DNA of 36,343 nt. Origin: Phocaeicola faecicola. Lineage in GTDB: Bacteria; Bacteroidota; Bacteroidia; Bacteroidales; Bacteroidaceae. Shown one piece after another: positions 6,548 to 16,172 of this stretch; the first letter of the stretch is position 1; each line of letters begins with the position of its first letter. The notes beneath the pieces were generated by a model. The model had not been told where the DNA came from and made no database searches. It worked only from the letters and a program-made list of their open reading frames with translations. The stretch is from contig NZ_JABSOE010000048.1 in assembly GCF_013618865.1 (NCBI RefSeq), forward strand, positions 1 through 36,343. The letters are read 5' to 3'. The translations under genes were made by a program, and so were the position numbers.

Positions 6548-7954
6548 TTATCGAGGACTCACATATAAATTTTTTCTACCATATTTAAAGTTGTAATTAC
6601 CTACATTAACATTATCCAATAAATACCACCCATTATGAGTTCCATTCTTCCATCCCCAATTCATATGGAAATAAAGTTTACCATATCCTGATTTTGCAGG
6701 ATCAGAACAAGAAGGGTAATCCGGACTAGAATAACTATAATATCCAGGACCTCCATGACGATATTCTATAAAATAAAGAGTCTCATAATCAATATCATTT
6801 GCACCATCACAAACCCAAGCATGTCCATCCCAGTCCCAGATTAGAAACTTATTGTCTGCACCTCTCATATAAATAGGCCTCTTATGAACAAATAATTCAT
6901 TAGCTGTCTCACTGTAATCAAAATCTTTTATTACTGCATTGTACTGAAAATAGTTTGAAAAAGCTTTTTGTGCTTCTTTAATATTTGAGCCGGATTCTTT
7001 AGCTCCATAATCCATATGGACAGCCTTTCCAACCTCATATATTAAATGTTGTGTATCAATAGTTGCAGTTGCATCTGGCATATTATCCCAGTTGTAAGTA
7101 TCAGGATATTTATGATATTTCATAATCTGAGCCATGGCAATAGCAACGCATCCTGCTTTACTGTGATTTGGACATTGAGCATTAAATGGCAAATCTTGAT
7201 GCCATACTGTAGTCAATAAAGGCCCTACTGTTCTTGTCCTTGTATTATCTTTGATTGCAACAATCGTATAATTTTCAGGCGAACCATACTGTGATGCACG
7301 TCTTTTAAAATCTGAAAGAATTTCTTCACCCCCATATGAAAAGAAGCTAGAAGCACAGTTAGATAAAGGATAAAACCTATATCCTGGATGTGACTTTCTT
7401 AATTCTGTAAGTCTAGCAGCATATGCATTTGATTCATCAATTGTTGAGCGTGAATATGACATTGTATTACCATTATCTACTCCCCCATATAAAGTCCACA
7501 AATAATGAACATGTGATTGAAGTGTATCTTTTACTTTCTCAGAATTTAATATATTCTTTTTAATATACTGCATCCACTCTTCTAATCCAGATATCAAATA
7601 CTCTCTAGAAAAATTACTTTTATCAGAATATGCCAAAACTGGATAATATGTTTTCCTGGCACTTATTATTACGAAGCCACCTCCAGAATAATTTATCACA
7701 TACATTACTGGAATATTTAGAGAATCATTTATTGTAAAAACTCTTTCTTCTTTACAGCCTATTTTTCTTGATTTTTCTTTAAAAAGGAAATTTCCGGCCA
7801 CACGTAATGCTATAGCTTCAGTCACTTCAACAGTTTCATTATCAACAGAAGTTTCGCTAATAAGTTCATCTGTTTGATTCTCCAAGAATAGGTCTTGAGA
7901 CTCAGAACAAGCACACAACAGAGTTAAAAATAAAATAAAAAGATTTTTTTTCAT
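6548..7954 (-). CDS. C10 family (streptopain-like) cysteine protease lipoprotein
   Basis: The 468-aa product starts with a lipoprotein signal ending in LCAC, so Cys16 is the predicted lipidated residue. Residues about 40-130 resemble the Spi/propeptide inhibitor domain (ALRVAGNFLF, GGGFVIISAR, YPVLAYSD). The papain-fold protease follows. The nucleophile is Cys269 in KAGCVAIAMAQIMKYHKYP. The general base is His378 in GHAWVCDG, and the FHMNWGW block (429-435) holds the Asn/Trp that orient the histidine. Related enzymes in Bacteroides fragilis (Bfp proteases) and streptococcal SpeB are zymogens activated by propeptide removal. Lipidation suggests surface or periplasmic display. All key residues are present, so it should be active. 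The gene is followed 31 bp later by the barrel gene. Confidence 0.92.
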   Translation of the reverse strand: MKKNLFILFLTLLCACSESQDLFLENQTDELISETSVDNETVEVTEAIALRVAGNFLFKEKSRKIGCKEERVFTINDSLNIPVMYVINYSGGGFVIISARKTYYPVLAYSDKSNFSREYLISGLEEWMQYIKKNILNSEKVKDTLQSHVHYLWTLYGGVDNGNTMSYSRSTIDESNAYAARLTELRKSHPGYRFYPLSNCASSFFSYGGEEILSDFKRRASQYGSPENYTIVAIKDNTRTRTVGPLLTTVWHQDLPFNAQCPNHSKAGCVAIAMAQIMKYHKYPDTYNWDNMPDATATIDTQHLIYEVGKAVHMDYGAKESGSNIKEAQKAFSNYFQYNAVIKDFDYSETANELFVHKRPIYMRGADNKFLIWDWDGHAWVCDGANDIDYETLYFIEYRHGGPGYYSYSSPDYPSCSDPAKSGYGKLYFHMNWGWKNGTHNGWYLLDNVNVGNYNFKYGRKNLYVSPR

Positions 7955-7982
7955 AGAAGTTAAAATTTAAAGTCTGATAAAC

Positions 7983-8012
7983 GAATTTAATAAAAAGGTT
8001 TTTATTAAATTC
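7983..8012. promoter_or_regulatory. Perfect 14-bp palindrome in the protease leader
   Basis: GAATTTAATAAAAA (7983-7996) is separated by GG from its exact reverse complement (7999-8012). It lies about 30-60 bp upstream of the protease start. It is a candidate operator for a dimeric regulator or a leader hairpin. The rest of 7955-8398 shows no gene. Confidence 0.55.
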
Positions 8013-8398
8013 ATTATTTATACGATATCGGTTTAATATTTATTCATTTTTAGTTATATATAATTATCAATCTTGCTCTACCGTAAAAACTACAGTGTTC
8101 TTTTAATTGTTAACTAATAATCAAATGTTTACATTTTTCAAAACTCTTTTTCATCAAACATTAAAATGTTGATCAGTTCTTTTATTATAAAAACTCTTGT
8201 ATGATCTATATGAATGAAAAGTCACTCCAATAAGAAGTACAATATCCTTTAAATTACCAACTACTGCACATTCACAATATTCACAGATTAAAGATGATTT
8301 TACAAACTGGTACATCAATATTCAAAGTTCTCTTTTCCATTTAATCGTTATTGTACTTCATTTGCACAAATACGTTTTACGATTCGCTCTTTTTAAAG

Positions 8399-8406
8399 TA
8401 TCTTTG
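8399..8406 (+). promoter_or_regulatory. mutS promoter -7 element
   Basis: TATCTTTG matches the Bacteroidetes TAnnTTTG element and lies about 44 bp before the mutS start. No good upstream TTTG is present at the usual distance. Confidence 0.6.
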
Positions 8407-8449
8407 TCCCATAAAACCATCAAGTTAAACTATAAAGAAAGGAAATACA

Positions 8450-11095
8450 GTGGCAAAAGATAAAGAAGTGGTAATGACCCCCATGATGAAGCAATACTTC
8501 GATTTAAAATCCAAACACCCCGATGCGATCATGCTGTTCCGGTGCGGCGATTTTTACGAAACTTATTCTGAAGACGCGGTCGCTGCCGCTGAAATACTGG
8601 GAATTACCCTAACCAAACGTGCCAACGGACAGGCCAAAACCGTAGAAATGGCCGGTTTCCCACATCATGCACTCGACACTTACCTGCCCAAACTCATCCG
8701 TGCAGGACGACGGGTAGCTATCTGCGACCAACTGGAAGATCCCAAGACAACAAAAAAACTGGTGAAACGCGGTATCACAGAACTGGTGACTCCCGGTGTA
8801 GCCATCAGCGATAATGTACTCTCTTACAAAGAAAACAACTTCCTGGCAGCCATTCATTTCGGTAAAACGGCCTGTGGAGTCGCTTTCCTGGATATTTCTA
8901 CCGGCGAATTCCTGACAGCCGAAGGAAATACAGACTACATAGAAAAGCTGCTTACCAACTTTTCTCCCAAGGAAGTCTTGTTCGAAAGGGGACGCAAACC
9001 GATGTTTGAAGGAAATTTCGGAAGCAAATACTTTACCTTCGAACTGGACGACTGGATTTTTACGGAAAGTTCGGCACGGGAAAAACTGCTGAAACACTTC
9101 GAGACCAAAAACCTGAAAGGATTTGGTGTGGAAGCCCTTAAAAACGGTATTATCGCTGCCGGTGCCATTCTTCAGTATCTGGACATGACACAGCACACCC
9201 AGATCAGCCACATTACTTCGCTGGCCCGCATCGAAGAAGACCGGTATGTACGTCTCGACCGATTCACCATACGCAGTCTGGAACTGATACAGAGCATGAA
9301 CGAAGGAGGAAGCAGCCTGCTGGATGTCATCGACCATACCATCAGTCCGATGGGAGCCCGTATGCTGAAACGCTGGATGGTATTCCCCCTTAAGGACATC
9401 GCACCCATCAACGAACGGCTCGATGTGGTAGAATATTTCTTCCGCGAACCCGACTTCAAGGATTTCATCGAAGAGAAACTCCACCTCATCGGCGACCTGG
9501 AGCGAATCATCTCAAAGGCGGCCGTCGGACGAATTTCTCCGAGAGAGGTGGTACAGCTGAAAGTTGCCTTGCAGGCTATCGAGCCCATAAAGAACGCCTG
9601 TCTGAATGCAGACAACCAAAGCCTTCACCGTATCGGAGAAAAGCTGAACCTGTGCGCAGACATCCGTGAAAGAATAGCCCGCGAGATTACCAACGATCCT
9701 CCACTGATGCTGAACAAGGGAGGTGTCATAGCCCAAGGAGTCAATGCCGAACTCGATGAGCTTCGACAGATTGCCTACTCGGGAAAAGACTACCTGCTGC
9801 AGATTCAGCAGAGAGAAAGCGAACTGACCGGTATCCCCAGCCTGAAAATTGCCTATAACAACGTCTTCGGATATTACATTGAAGTCCGCAACACGCACAA
9901 GGACAAAGTTCCGGCCGAATGGATACGCAAACAGACCCTGGTCAATGCGGAGCGCTACATCACTCAGGAACTGAAGGAGTATGAAGAAAAAATTCTGGGA
10001 GCCGAAGACAAAATTGCGATACTGGAAACTCAGATCTACACCCAACTGGTGCAGGAACTGGCCAATTACATCACCGATATCCAGGTCAACGCTTACGAAA
10101 TCGCCCAGCTCGACTGCCTCCTGTCCTTTGCCAGCACGGCACGTGCCAACCGGTACATCCGACCGGTAGTGGCCGATGACAACGTACTGGACATCAAGCA
10201 AGGAAGGCATCCGGTCATCGAGAAACAGCTTCCTCCGGGAGAGCCCTACATAGCCAATGACGTATATCTCGATACCGAAACCCAGCAGATCATCATCATT
10301 ACCGGACCGAACATGGCCGGTAAATCGGCCCTACTGAGACAGACGGCACTGATTACCCTGATGGCACAGATAGGCTGTTTCGTACCTGCCGAAAGTGCCC
10401 ATATCGGACTGGTAGACAAAATATTTACCCGTGTAGGAGCCAGTGACAACATTTCGGTGGGAGAATCAACCTTTATGGTGGAAATGAACGAAGCCGCCGA
10501 CATCCTGAACAACCTGTCTCCGCGCAGTCTGGTACTTTTCGACGAACTGGGACGCGGTACCTCGACCTACGACGGTATCTCCATTGCCTGGGCCATCGTG
10601 GAACACATACACGAACATAAGAAAGCCCGTGCCCGCACCCTATTTGCCACTCACTACCACGAACTGAATGACATGGAAGCACAGTTTCCACGCATCAAGA
10701 ACTATAATGTATCGGTGAAGGAGATAGACAATAAAGTCATCTTCCTGCGCAAGCTGGAACGGGGCGGCAGCGAACACTCTTTCGGTATTCATGTAGCCAA
10801 GATGGCCGGTATGCCGAAAACCATTGTCAAGCGTGCCGACGAAATACTCCACCAGTTGGAAAAGGAAAACCGTCAGGAAGGACTGTCGGCCACTGCCACG
10901 ACAGAGAAAAAGACCGGAAAGAAGATGATATCCGCTTCCCGGCAAGATGGTCTGCAACTGAGTTTCTTCCAGTTGGACGACCCGGTTCTCTGTCAGATAC
11001 GTGACGAAATACTGCACCTGGATGTCAATAACCTGACTCCGCTGGAAGCATTGAACAAACTGAATGAAATTAAAAAAATAGTAAGAGGTAAGTAA
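8450..11095 (+). CDS. mutS: DNA mismatch repair ATPase MutS
   Basis: MutS recognises base mismatches and small loops in DNA and recruits MutL. The 881-aa length is typical. The mismatch-reading motif is present in the N-terminal domain as GDFYE, with Phe35 and Glu37. The core and clamp domains follow. The ATPase carries Walker A GPNMAGKS (619-626), the Walker B/signature region [12 protein letters not shown] (698-709) and the switch histidine in FATHYHEL (732-739). The start is GTG at 8450, preceded by a purine-rich AAAGAAAGGAAA stretch. The gene stands alone, with its own promoter element and an inverted-repeat structure after the stop, and is full length and apparently functional. It marks the left end of the conserved chromosome section. 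Confidence 0.98.
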   Translation: MAKDKEVVMTPMMKQYFDLKSKHPDAIMLFRCGDFYETYSEDAVAAAEILGITLTKRANGQAKTVEMAGFPHHALDTYLPKLIRAGRRVAICDQLEDPKTTKKLVKRGITELVTPGVAISDNVLSYKENNFLAAIHFGKTACGVAFLDISTGEFLTAEGNTDYIEKLLTNFSPKEVLFERGRKPMFEGNFGSKYFTFELDDWIFTESSAREKLLKHFETKNLKGFGVEALKNGIIAAGAILQYLDMTQHTQISHITSLARIEEDRYVRLDRFTIRSLELIQSMNEGGSSLLDVIDHTISPMGARMLKRWMVFPLKDIAPINERLDVVEYFFREPDFKDFIEEKLHLIGDLERIISKAAVGRISPREVVQLKVALQAIEPIKNACLNADNQSLHRIGEKLNLCADIRERIAREITNDPPLMLNKGGVIAQGVNAELDELRQIAYSGKDYLLQIQQRESELTGIPSLKIAYNNVFGYYIEVRNTHKDKVPAEWIRKQTLVNAERYITQELKEYEEKILGAEDKIAILETQIYTQLVQELANYITDIQVNAYEIAQLDCLLSFASTARANRYIRPVVADDNVLDIKQGRHPVIEKQLPPGEPYIANDVYLDTETQQIIIITGPNMAGKSALLRQTALITLMAQIGCFVPAESAHIGLVDKIFTRVGASDNISVGESTFMVEMNEAADILNNLSPRSLVLFDELGRGTSTYDGISIAWAIVEHIHEHKKARARTLFATHYHELNDMEAQFPRIKNYNVSVKEIDNKVIFLRKLERGGSEHSFGIHVAKMAGMPKTIVKRADEILHQLEKENRQEGLSATATTEKKTGKKMISASRQDGLQLSFFQLDDPVLCQIRDEILHLDVNNLTPLEALNKLNEIKKIVRGK

Positions 11096-11097
11096 AA

Positions 11098-11205
11098 ACA
11101 AGGAGAATTTTACCTTGTGAGAAGACACACAACAAGGGCTGTAAAATATGGGTAAACTCAACCAATAGTCTTCCAACTATTGAAACATCCTTATTTTACA
11201 GCCCT
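11098..11205. terminator. Nested inverted repeats after mutS
   Basis: AGGGCTGTAAAATA (11135-11148) pairs exactly with TATTTTACAGCCCT (11192-11205). A second hairpin, CAATAGT/ACTATTG, sits inside the loop (11163-11182), and ACAAGG/CCTTGT lies just before. It sits between the convergent ends of mutS and the DUF389 gene and probably ends transcription, though the long loop and missing T-run are unusual. Confidence 0.5.
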
Positions 11206-11300
11206 TATATTCTTCAGTTCAAAAGTCAGCATTCACTCCACAGCCTTTTCCCACTCAACTGTCCCGGACATGAATCCCGATACTTTGCCGGCAATTCTCA

Positions 11301-12662
11301 TTATTCCCCCATTACCAGCTTCAGCCGACTGCTTCCGGTACGAGCCTTCAGCCAATCGTACATTTTCTGCTTCTCCGGAGCGGAAGGCAAAGAAGTACAG
11401 TCCACAAAAGCAAACATCACCGTATCAATCTGCAAACTGTCGATATTCAGCTGAAGGTTCCGGGCAATCGAAATCGTATTGACAAACGGGAAAAGCACCT
11501 TAATTTCTGCTCCTACCTGTCTGTCCACCCAACTGGCTCCTGTAAAGTCGGCCAGTGCCTTCTGCAGAGAATCTGATTTCTGCTCCAGTGCATGAATTTT
11601 CTGTTCGCTCCGTTTATAGAAATCTTCCAGCACCATCGACTTGATGTTGCTGATATCTGCCCCATCCTTACTGTTCATTCCCTGGAAAACGGTCAGTTTG
11701 GTTTCTCCCAGGTTATATTTGTCCATCTTCATGCGAGCCGTAGCCAACTGATCTTCCGATACCTCACGGCCGACCAGCACCACCTTAATTTCCTGATCAT
11801 GATAAGATACCTCACGGCTCAGAATCTGCGATTCCGGAAAATTCAGCTCCGAATTGATAAAATTGGTAGCCGCACTCGTATAGAAAGTTTCCTTCACAAT
11901 GCCGTAAGTCAGATAAATGGCCGGGCACATGGTAGCCACCGAAATCGCAATAATGTATTTGCGCACCAGACTCTCGCGTGCCTTGTCCATAAACTGCTTC
12001 CGCTGGAAGTGCATCACACGCACCCCGATGAAAGTAGCGAGACTGATAAATACCGAATTGATGAAATACAGGTAAAATGCACCCAGAAAATAAAACAGGT
12101 TGCCCGTAGCCAGTCCGAATCCGGCCGTACACAAAGGAGGCATCAAAGCCGTTGCAATAGCCACCCCGGGAATCACATTTCCTTTTTCCTTGGTTGCCAC
12201 CGCCACAATACCGGCCAGTCCACCCACCAGTGCAATGAATACATCATAAATGGTAGGCGAAGTACGTGCCAGCAGCTCCGACTGCACATCATCGAGCGGA
12301 GTAAACGAAAAATAGACAGTCGCCGTCGTCACACTGAAAAGTGTAGCCACCAGGTAACTCTTCAGTGAACGCTTCATCAGTTCAAAGTCATTGATGCCGA
12401 CAGCCAGTCCCACTCCCATGATCGGCCCCATCAAAGGAGAAATCAGCATGGCACCGATGATGACAGCCGTAGAATTTACATTCAGTCCCAAAGAAGCAAT
12501 GAAGGTAGCGAAAATCAATACCCACAGATTGGTTCCCTTGAACTCCACTCCGGAACGGATTGCCGCCACAGTGACCTGTTCATCTTCCTTGCTCCGGTTC
12601 AGGTCCAGATACTCATTGAAAAATTTACGGATCAGAAATTTTCTTTCCTGGTTTACTTTCAT
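11301..12662 (-). CDS. DUF389 family multi-pass membrane protein
   Basis: I place the start at 12662 (MKVNQERKFLIRKFF), preceded by AAAGGGTG. The longer frame from 12686 would overlap the previous stop. The result is about 453 aa. Residues about 40-260 form six or so membrane segments with family-typical glycine- and proline-rich turns: NSTAVIIGAMLISPLMGPI, then GIVAVATKEKGNVIPGVAIA and TALMPPLCTAGFGLA. This matches the DUF389 (TIGR00341-like) hydrophobic domain. The C-terminal part (about 270-453) is a soluble region with a short helix (LEQKSDSLQKAL) and predicted strands. The function of the family is unknown; transport has been suggested. It is the last gene of the ruvB - flippase - DUF389 group, 10 bp after the flippase stop. 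Confidence 0.88.
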   Translation of the reverse strand: MKVNQERKFLIRKFFNEYLDLNRSKEDEQVTVAAIRSGVEFKGTNLWVLIFATFIASLGLNVNSTAVIIGAMLISPLMGPIMGVGLAVGINDFELMKRSLKSYLVATLFSVTTATVYFSFTPLDDVQSELLARTSPTIYDVFIALVGGLAGIVAVATKEKGNVIPGVAIATALMPPLCTAGFGLATGNLFYFLGAFYLYFINSVFISLATFIGVRVMHFQRKQFMDKARESLVRKYIIAISVATMCPAIYLTYGIVKETFYTSAATNFINSELNFPESQILSREVSYHDQEIKVVLVGREVSEDQLATARMKMDKYNLGETKLTVFQGMNSKDGADISNIKSMVLEDFYKRSEQKIHALEQKSDSLQKALADFTGASWVDRQVGAEIKVLFPFVNTISIARNLQLNIDSLQIDTVMFAFVDCTSLPSAPEKQKMYDWLKARTGSSRLKLVMGE

Positions 12663-12672
12663 AATACACCCT

Positions 12673-14166
12673 TTAAGATTTGACAAAACGGTTCAACAGC
12701 GGAATGCTTTTCAACGGAAGATCTTTCCTGATGATATATCCCACAAAGACCAGCAGCAGCAGACTGCGGAACACCAGACGAAGCAACGTGTTTTCGATAT
12801 GTACCCCGTAAGCCACTCCAAACAGCAAGGCAGCCAGTATCAGATACATACCCATGGCTCCCAGCGGATAACTTACCGGATATTTCCGCTGCCCGATGAC
12901 ATAGGACAACAGCGTAATGACGCCATATCCCGCTACCGATACCCAGGCAGAAGCCACGTATCCGTAAGTCGGTACCAGCCAGACGTTCAGTGCCAGAATA
13001 ACCGAACAGCCGATCAGTGAAAAATAAGCTCCCCAGTATGTCTCATCTGTCAGCTTATACCAGAACGAAAGATTGAAATAAATACCTTTCAGAATTTCCG
13101 CTCCCATCACAATCGCTACCACTCCCAGTCCTTCCCGGTAATCACTGGCCACCAGGTACTTCAAGATATCCATATAAAACATCACCGCCAGAAAAGCCAG
13201 CAATGCAAATATAAAGAAATATTTCATGGCTGCCGAATACATTTTCTTACTGTCCTTCTCTTTGTTCTTTCCAAAAACGAAAGGCTCATACGCATAACGG
13301 AAAGCCTGTGTAAACATAGCCATTACCATGGCCACCTTGCTGGTCGCACTGTAGATGCCCAGCTGCACCAGTCCCTCCTGACGGTCGTCGAACAAGAACG
13401 GATAAATCATCTTGTCGATGGTCTGATTCAGAATACCCACCAGCCCGAAAATCAGAATCGGAAACGAATAATGAATCATCCGTTTCATCAGTACCGGGTC
13501 TACCCGATACGTAACGCACTTCAGTTCCGGTATGAAGAAGAACATCTGTAGCACCGACATGATCAGATTAGACACAAAGATGTATCCTACCAGATAGTCC
13601 GGATTGTAAAACCAGGAAACCAGTTCGGGCGAATGCCGGTAAAGATACGGGCAAAGCAACAGGAAAAACAGGTTCAGTCCGATGTTTCCCACAATATTGA
13701 GCAGCTTGATAGCCGCAAACTTGATCGGTCTCTTCTGATAACGCAAATAAGCGAAAGGAATACACTGGAAAGAGTCGAGTGCCACCACCAATATCATCAT
13801 GGCGATGTAGTCCGTGTGGTCGGGATATTCCAGCAGGTTTGAAATGGGTTGCAGGAAAATCATGCAAAGCACCACAAACAACAATGACAATCCTCCGATG
13901 AATATCAGTGAATTGGCATATACCTTTCCGGCATCCTCTCCCTGCTTGTTGGCAAAACGGAAAAATCCCGTCTCCATACCAAAGGTCAGCAGCACCAGAA
14001 TCAATGCCGTATACGCATATACATTAGATACTACTCCGTAACCTCCCGTAGCCGACGGAATGACCGCCGTATAAAGGGGTACCAGCAAATAATTAAGAAA
14101 GCGACCTACGATACTGCTCATCCCGTAGATCGCTGTGTCTTTAGCCAAAGATTTCAGTCCAGCCAT
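12673..14166 (-). CDS. Polysaccharide/lipid-linked oligosaccharide flippase (Wzx/MOP family)
   Basis: The 497-aa integral membrane protein has about 14 predicted transmembrane helices. The opening, LAKDTAIYGMSSIVGRFLNYLLVPLYTAV, is typical of the polysaccharide biosynthesis (PF01943-like) MOP superfamily. The family moves undecaprenyl-linked sugars or related lipids across the inner membrane. No glycosyltransferases lie nearby, so the cargo is unknown; it could serve a housekeeping surface polysaccharide. It starts 21 bp after ruvB and runs into the DUF389 gene, so all three are probably on one transcript. Confidence 0.88.
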   Translation of the reverse strand: MAGLKSLAKDTAIYGMSSIVGRFLNYLLVPLYTAVIPSATGGYGVVSNVYAYTALILVLLTFGMETGFFRFANKQGEDAGKVYANSLIFIGGLSLLFVVLCMIFLQPISNLLEYPDHTDYIAMMILVVALDSFQCIPFAYLRYQKRPIKFAAIKLLNIVGNIGLNLFFLLLCPYLYRHSPELVSWFYNPDYLVGYIFVSNLIMSVLQMFFFIPELKCVTYRVDPVLMKRMIHYSFPILIFGLVGILNQTIDKMIYPFLFDDRQEGLVQLGIYSATSKVAMVMAMFTQAFRYAYEPFVFGKNKEKDSKKMYSAAMKYFFIFALLAFLAVMFYMDILKYLVASDYREGLGVVAIVMGAEILKGIYFNLSFWYKLTDETYWGAYFSLIGCSVILALNVWLVPTYGYVASAWVSVAGYGVITLLSYVIGQRKYPVSYPLGAMGMYLILAALLFGVAYGVHIENTLLRLVFRSLLLLVFVGYIIRKDLPLKSIPLLNRFVKS

Positions 14167-14187
14167 ATTTTTCAGTTTACCTAATAA

Positions 14188-15219
14188 TTAGTCAAACAAC
14201 GTCTTGCTACTGTTATAGATACTTCTTCCCAAGTGCTTGTAGGCCAGTTCCGTCACCTCACGGCCGCGAGGCGTACGCTTCAGGAATCCTTCCTTGATCA
14301 GGAACGGTTCATATACTTCCTCAAGTGTACCCGGATCCTCTCCCAGCGCCGTAGCGATGGTGGTCAGACCGACCGGTCCTCCCTTGAACTTATCAATGAT
14401 GGTACAAAGTATCTTATTGTCTATTTCATCCAGTCCGTAACGGTCGATGTTCAAGGCCTCCAGCGCAAAGCGTGCAATTTCCACATCAATCCGTCCGGAA
14501 CCCTTGACCTGTGCAAAGTCGCGTACACGACGGAGCAGTGCATTGGCAATACGGGGGGTTCCACGACTGCGCGAAGCGATTTCTCCGGCAGCATCCACAT
14601 CGCAGGGTACTCCCAGGATACCGGCCGAACGCAGGATAATGCGTGACAACACCGTATCATCGTAATACTCCAGATGCAGGTTGATACCGAAACGGGCACG
14701 CAAAGGCGCCGTGAGCAAACCGCTGCGGGTAGTAGCTCCCACAAGGGTAAACGGATTCAGGTCCAACTGGATACTGCGTGCCGAAGGACCTTTATCGATC
14801 ATGATATCGATGCGGTAATCCTCCATTGCCGAATACAGATATTCTTCCACTACCGGACTCAGACGGTGTATCTCGTCAATAAACAATACATCGTTCGGTT
14901 CCAGACTGGTCAACACTCCGGCCAGGTCGCCCGGCTTATCCAGCACCGGTCCTGAAGTCACTTTAAATCCCACTCCCAACTCATTGGCAATGATATTGCT
15001 CAGCGTAGTTTTTCCCAGTCCGGGAGGGCCGTGCAGCAATACATGGTCGAGTGCCTCCGCGCGCAGACGGGCTGCCTTTACAAAGATACGCAGATTGTCG
15101 ACCACCTTGTCCTGACCACTGAAATCTTCAAACTGAAGCGGACGGAGGGCGTTCTCAAAATCACGTTCCTTGCCCGAAGGCTTATAATCGCGTATGTCAA
15201 ATTGTTGTTCTTCCATCAT
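14188..15219 (-). CDS. ruvB: Holliday junction branch migration helicase RuvB
   Basis: RuvB is the hexameric AAA+ motor that, with RuvA, drives branch migration of Holliday junctions. At 343 aa it is standard length. Walker A is GPPGLGKTT (64-72), Walker B is LFIDEIHR (112-119), and sensor 1 with the arginine-finger region is seen in [19 protein letters not shown]. The winged-helix C-terminal domain ends the protein ([20 protein letters not shown]). Two adjacent ATG codons open the frame. A TACTTTTG promoter element lies only six bases ahead, so the message has almost no leader. ruvA and ruvC are not nearby, as is common in this phylum. Confidence 0.98.
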   Translation of the reverse strand: MMEEQQFDIRDYKPSGKERDFENALRPLQFEDFSGQDKVVDNLRIFVKAARLRAEALDHVLLHGPPGLGKTTLSNIIANELGVGFKVTSGPVLDKPGDLAGVLTSLEPNDVLFIDEIHRLSPVVEEYLYSAMEDYRIDIMIDKGPSARSIQLDLNPFTLVGATTRSGLLTAPLRARFGINLHLEYYDDTVLSRIILRSAGILGVPCDVDAAGEIASRSRGTPRIANALLRRVRDFAQVKGSGRIDVEIARFALEALNIDRYGLDEIDNKILCTIIDKFKGGPVGLTTIATALGEDPGTLEEVYEPFLIKEGFLKRTPRGREVTELAYKHLGRSIYNSSKTLFD

Positions 15220-15224
15220 AGCTG

Positions 15225-15232
15225 CAAAAGTA
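15225..15232 (-). promoter_or_regulatory. ruvB promoter -7 element, very close to the start
   Basis: TACTTTTG on the minus strand fits TAnnTTTG; a CTTGTTTTTC stretch lies at roughly the -33 position. The predicted transcription start falls at or within a few bases of the ruvB ATG at 15219. Confidence 0.55.
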
Positions 15233-15302
15233 CAAATAAAAGAAAAACAAGTATGCAGAAAAACGTTTTTTTAAAAGAGATAATTCTGACCCTATATTTG
15301 CT

Positions 15303-15310
15303 TATCTTTG
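15303..15310 (+). promoter_or_regulatory. Promoter -7 element for the EFR1 ferredoxin
   Basis: TATCTTTG lies about 38 bp ahead of the start at 15348. It is divergent from the ruvB promoter; both share the 128-bp gap. Confidence 0.6.
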
Positions 15311-15347
15311 TATCTGTAACTTATTTATCCTATATAATTTTACTACA

Positions 15348-16133
15348 ATGAATGCATATCATACTACCCGTATCGTATTCTTCTCTCCCACGCATACCTC
15401 GGCACGTATCGCACGTGCGGTGGCCGAAGGCATCGGTATGCCCCGAAGAATAGAGACCGACCTGACACTGGACGAGGCTACCACTCCCATTGAAATCAAG
15501 GATGAACTGACGATTATCGCCGTACCGGTATATGCCGGACGTGTGGCCCCTGTAGCCTTGCAGCGCATACAGCGCCTGAAAGCCGTCAATGCTCCAGTCA
15601 TTCTCATCACGGTATACGGAAACCGGGACTATGAAGATGCCCTGCTGGAACTGAAGGATACGGCCGCTTCCCTCGGATTCACTCCTCTTTCGGCCGGTGC
15701 CTTTATCGGGGAACACAGTTACAGCACTTCCGACATGCCTGTGGCAGCCGGACGTCCGGACAGTTCCGACCTTCAACGTGCCATTCAGTTTGGCAAGGAC
15801 AGTCTGCAGAAATTAACCGGACGGGATTCGCTGGAGCCTTTTTTCATTAAAGGAAATTTCCCATATAAAACCGTACAGCCGAACCCCTCTCCCATTTATC
15901 CGGAATGCAACGAGCGCTGTTTTGCCTGCGGAGAATGTATTGAGGTCTGCCCTACCCATGCCCTGAGCCTCAGTGACGACGGCAGCCGGGTGGTCACCGA
16001 CAATTCCCGCTGCATCCGCTGTTGTGCCTGTGTAAAGGTCTGTCCGAACGAAGCCCGCGAATATCATACTCCTTTCACGGCCATCCTGTTTGAAAAATTC
16101 AGTGCCCGGCGCGAACCTGAAGTATTTTTCTAA
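15348..16133 (+). CDS. EFR1-family flavodoxin/ferredoxin fusion
   Basis: The 261-aa protein joins an N-terminal flavodoxin-like domain (FFSPTHTSARIARAVAEG, a phosphate-loop-like turn; VPVYAGRVAP; ITVYGNRDYEDALLELKD) to a C-terminal bacterial ferredoxin domain with two [4Fe-4S] motifs. These are ERCFACGECIEVCPTHAL and SRCIRCCACVKVCPNEA. The layout is that of EFR1 ferredoxins, presumed electron carriers from FMN to iron-sulfur centres in anaerobes. The physiological partner is not evident here. mnmA follows 39 bp later on the same strand and may be co-transcribed. Confidence 0.88.
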   Translation: MNAYHTTRIVFFSPTHTSARIARAVAEGIGMPRRIETDLTLDEATTPIEIKDELTIIAVPVYAGRVAPVALQRIQRLKAVNAPVILITVYGNRDYEDALLELKDTAASLGFTPLSAGAFIGEHSYSTSDMPVAAGRPDSSDLQRAIQFGKDSLQKLTGRDSLEPFFIKGNFPYKTVQPNPSPIYPECNERCFACGECIEVCPTHALSLSDDGSRVVTDNSRCIRCCACVKVCPNEAREYHTPFTAILFEKFSARREPEVFF

Positions 16134-16172
16134 ACAGCCTTTTTCATTTTACGATACACATTATTATATTAT

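Noticed and set aside
8609..10210. Long minus-strand frames across mutS
   Set aside because: They are antisense shadows of mutS, with no recognisable protein features.
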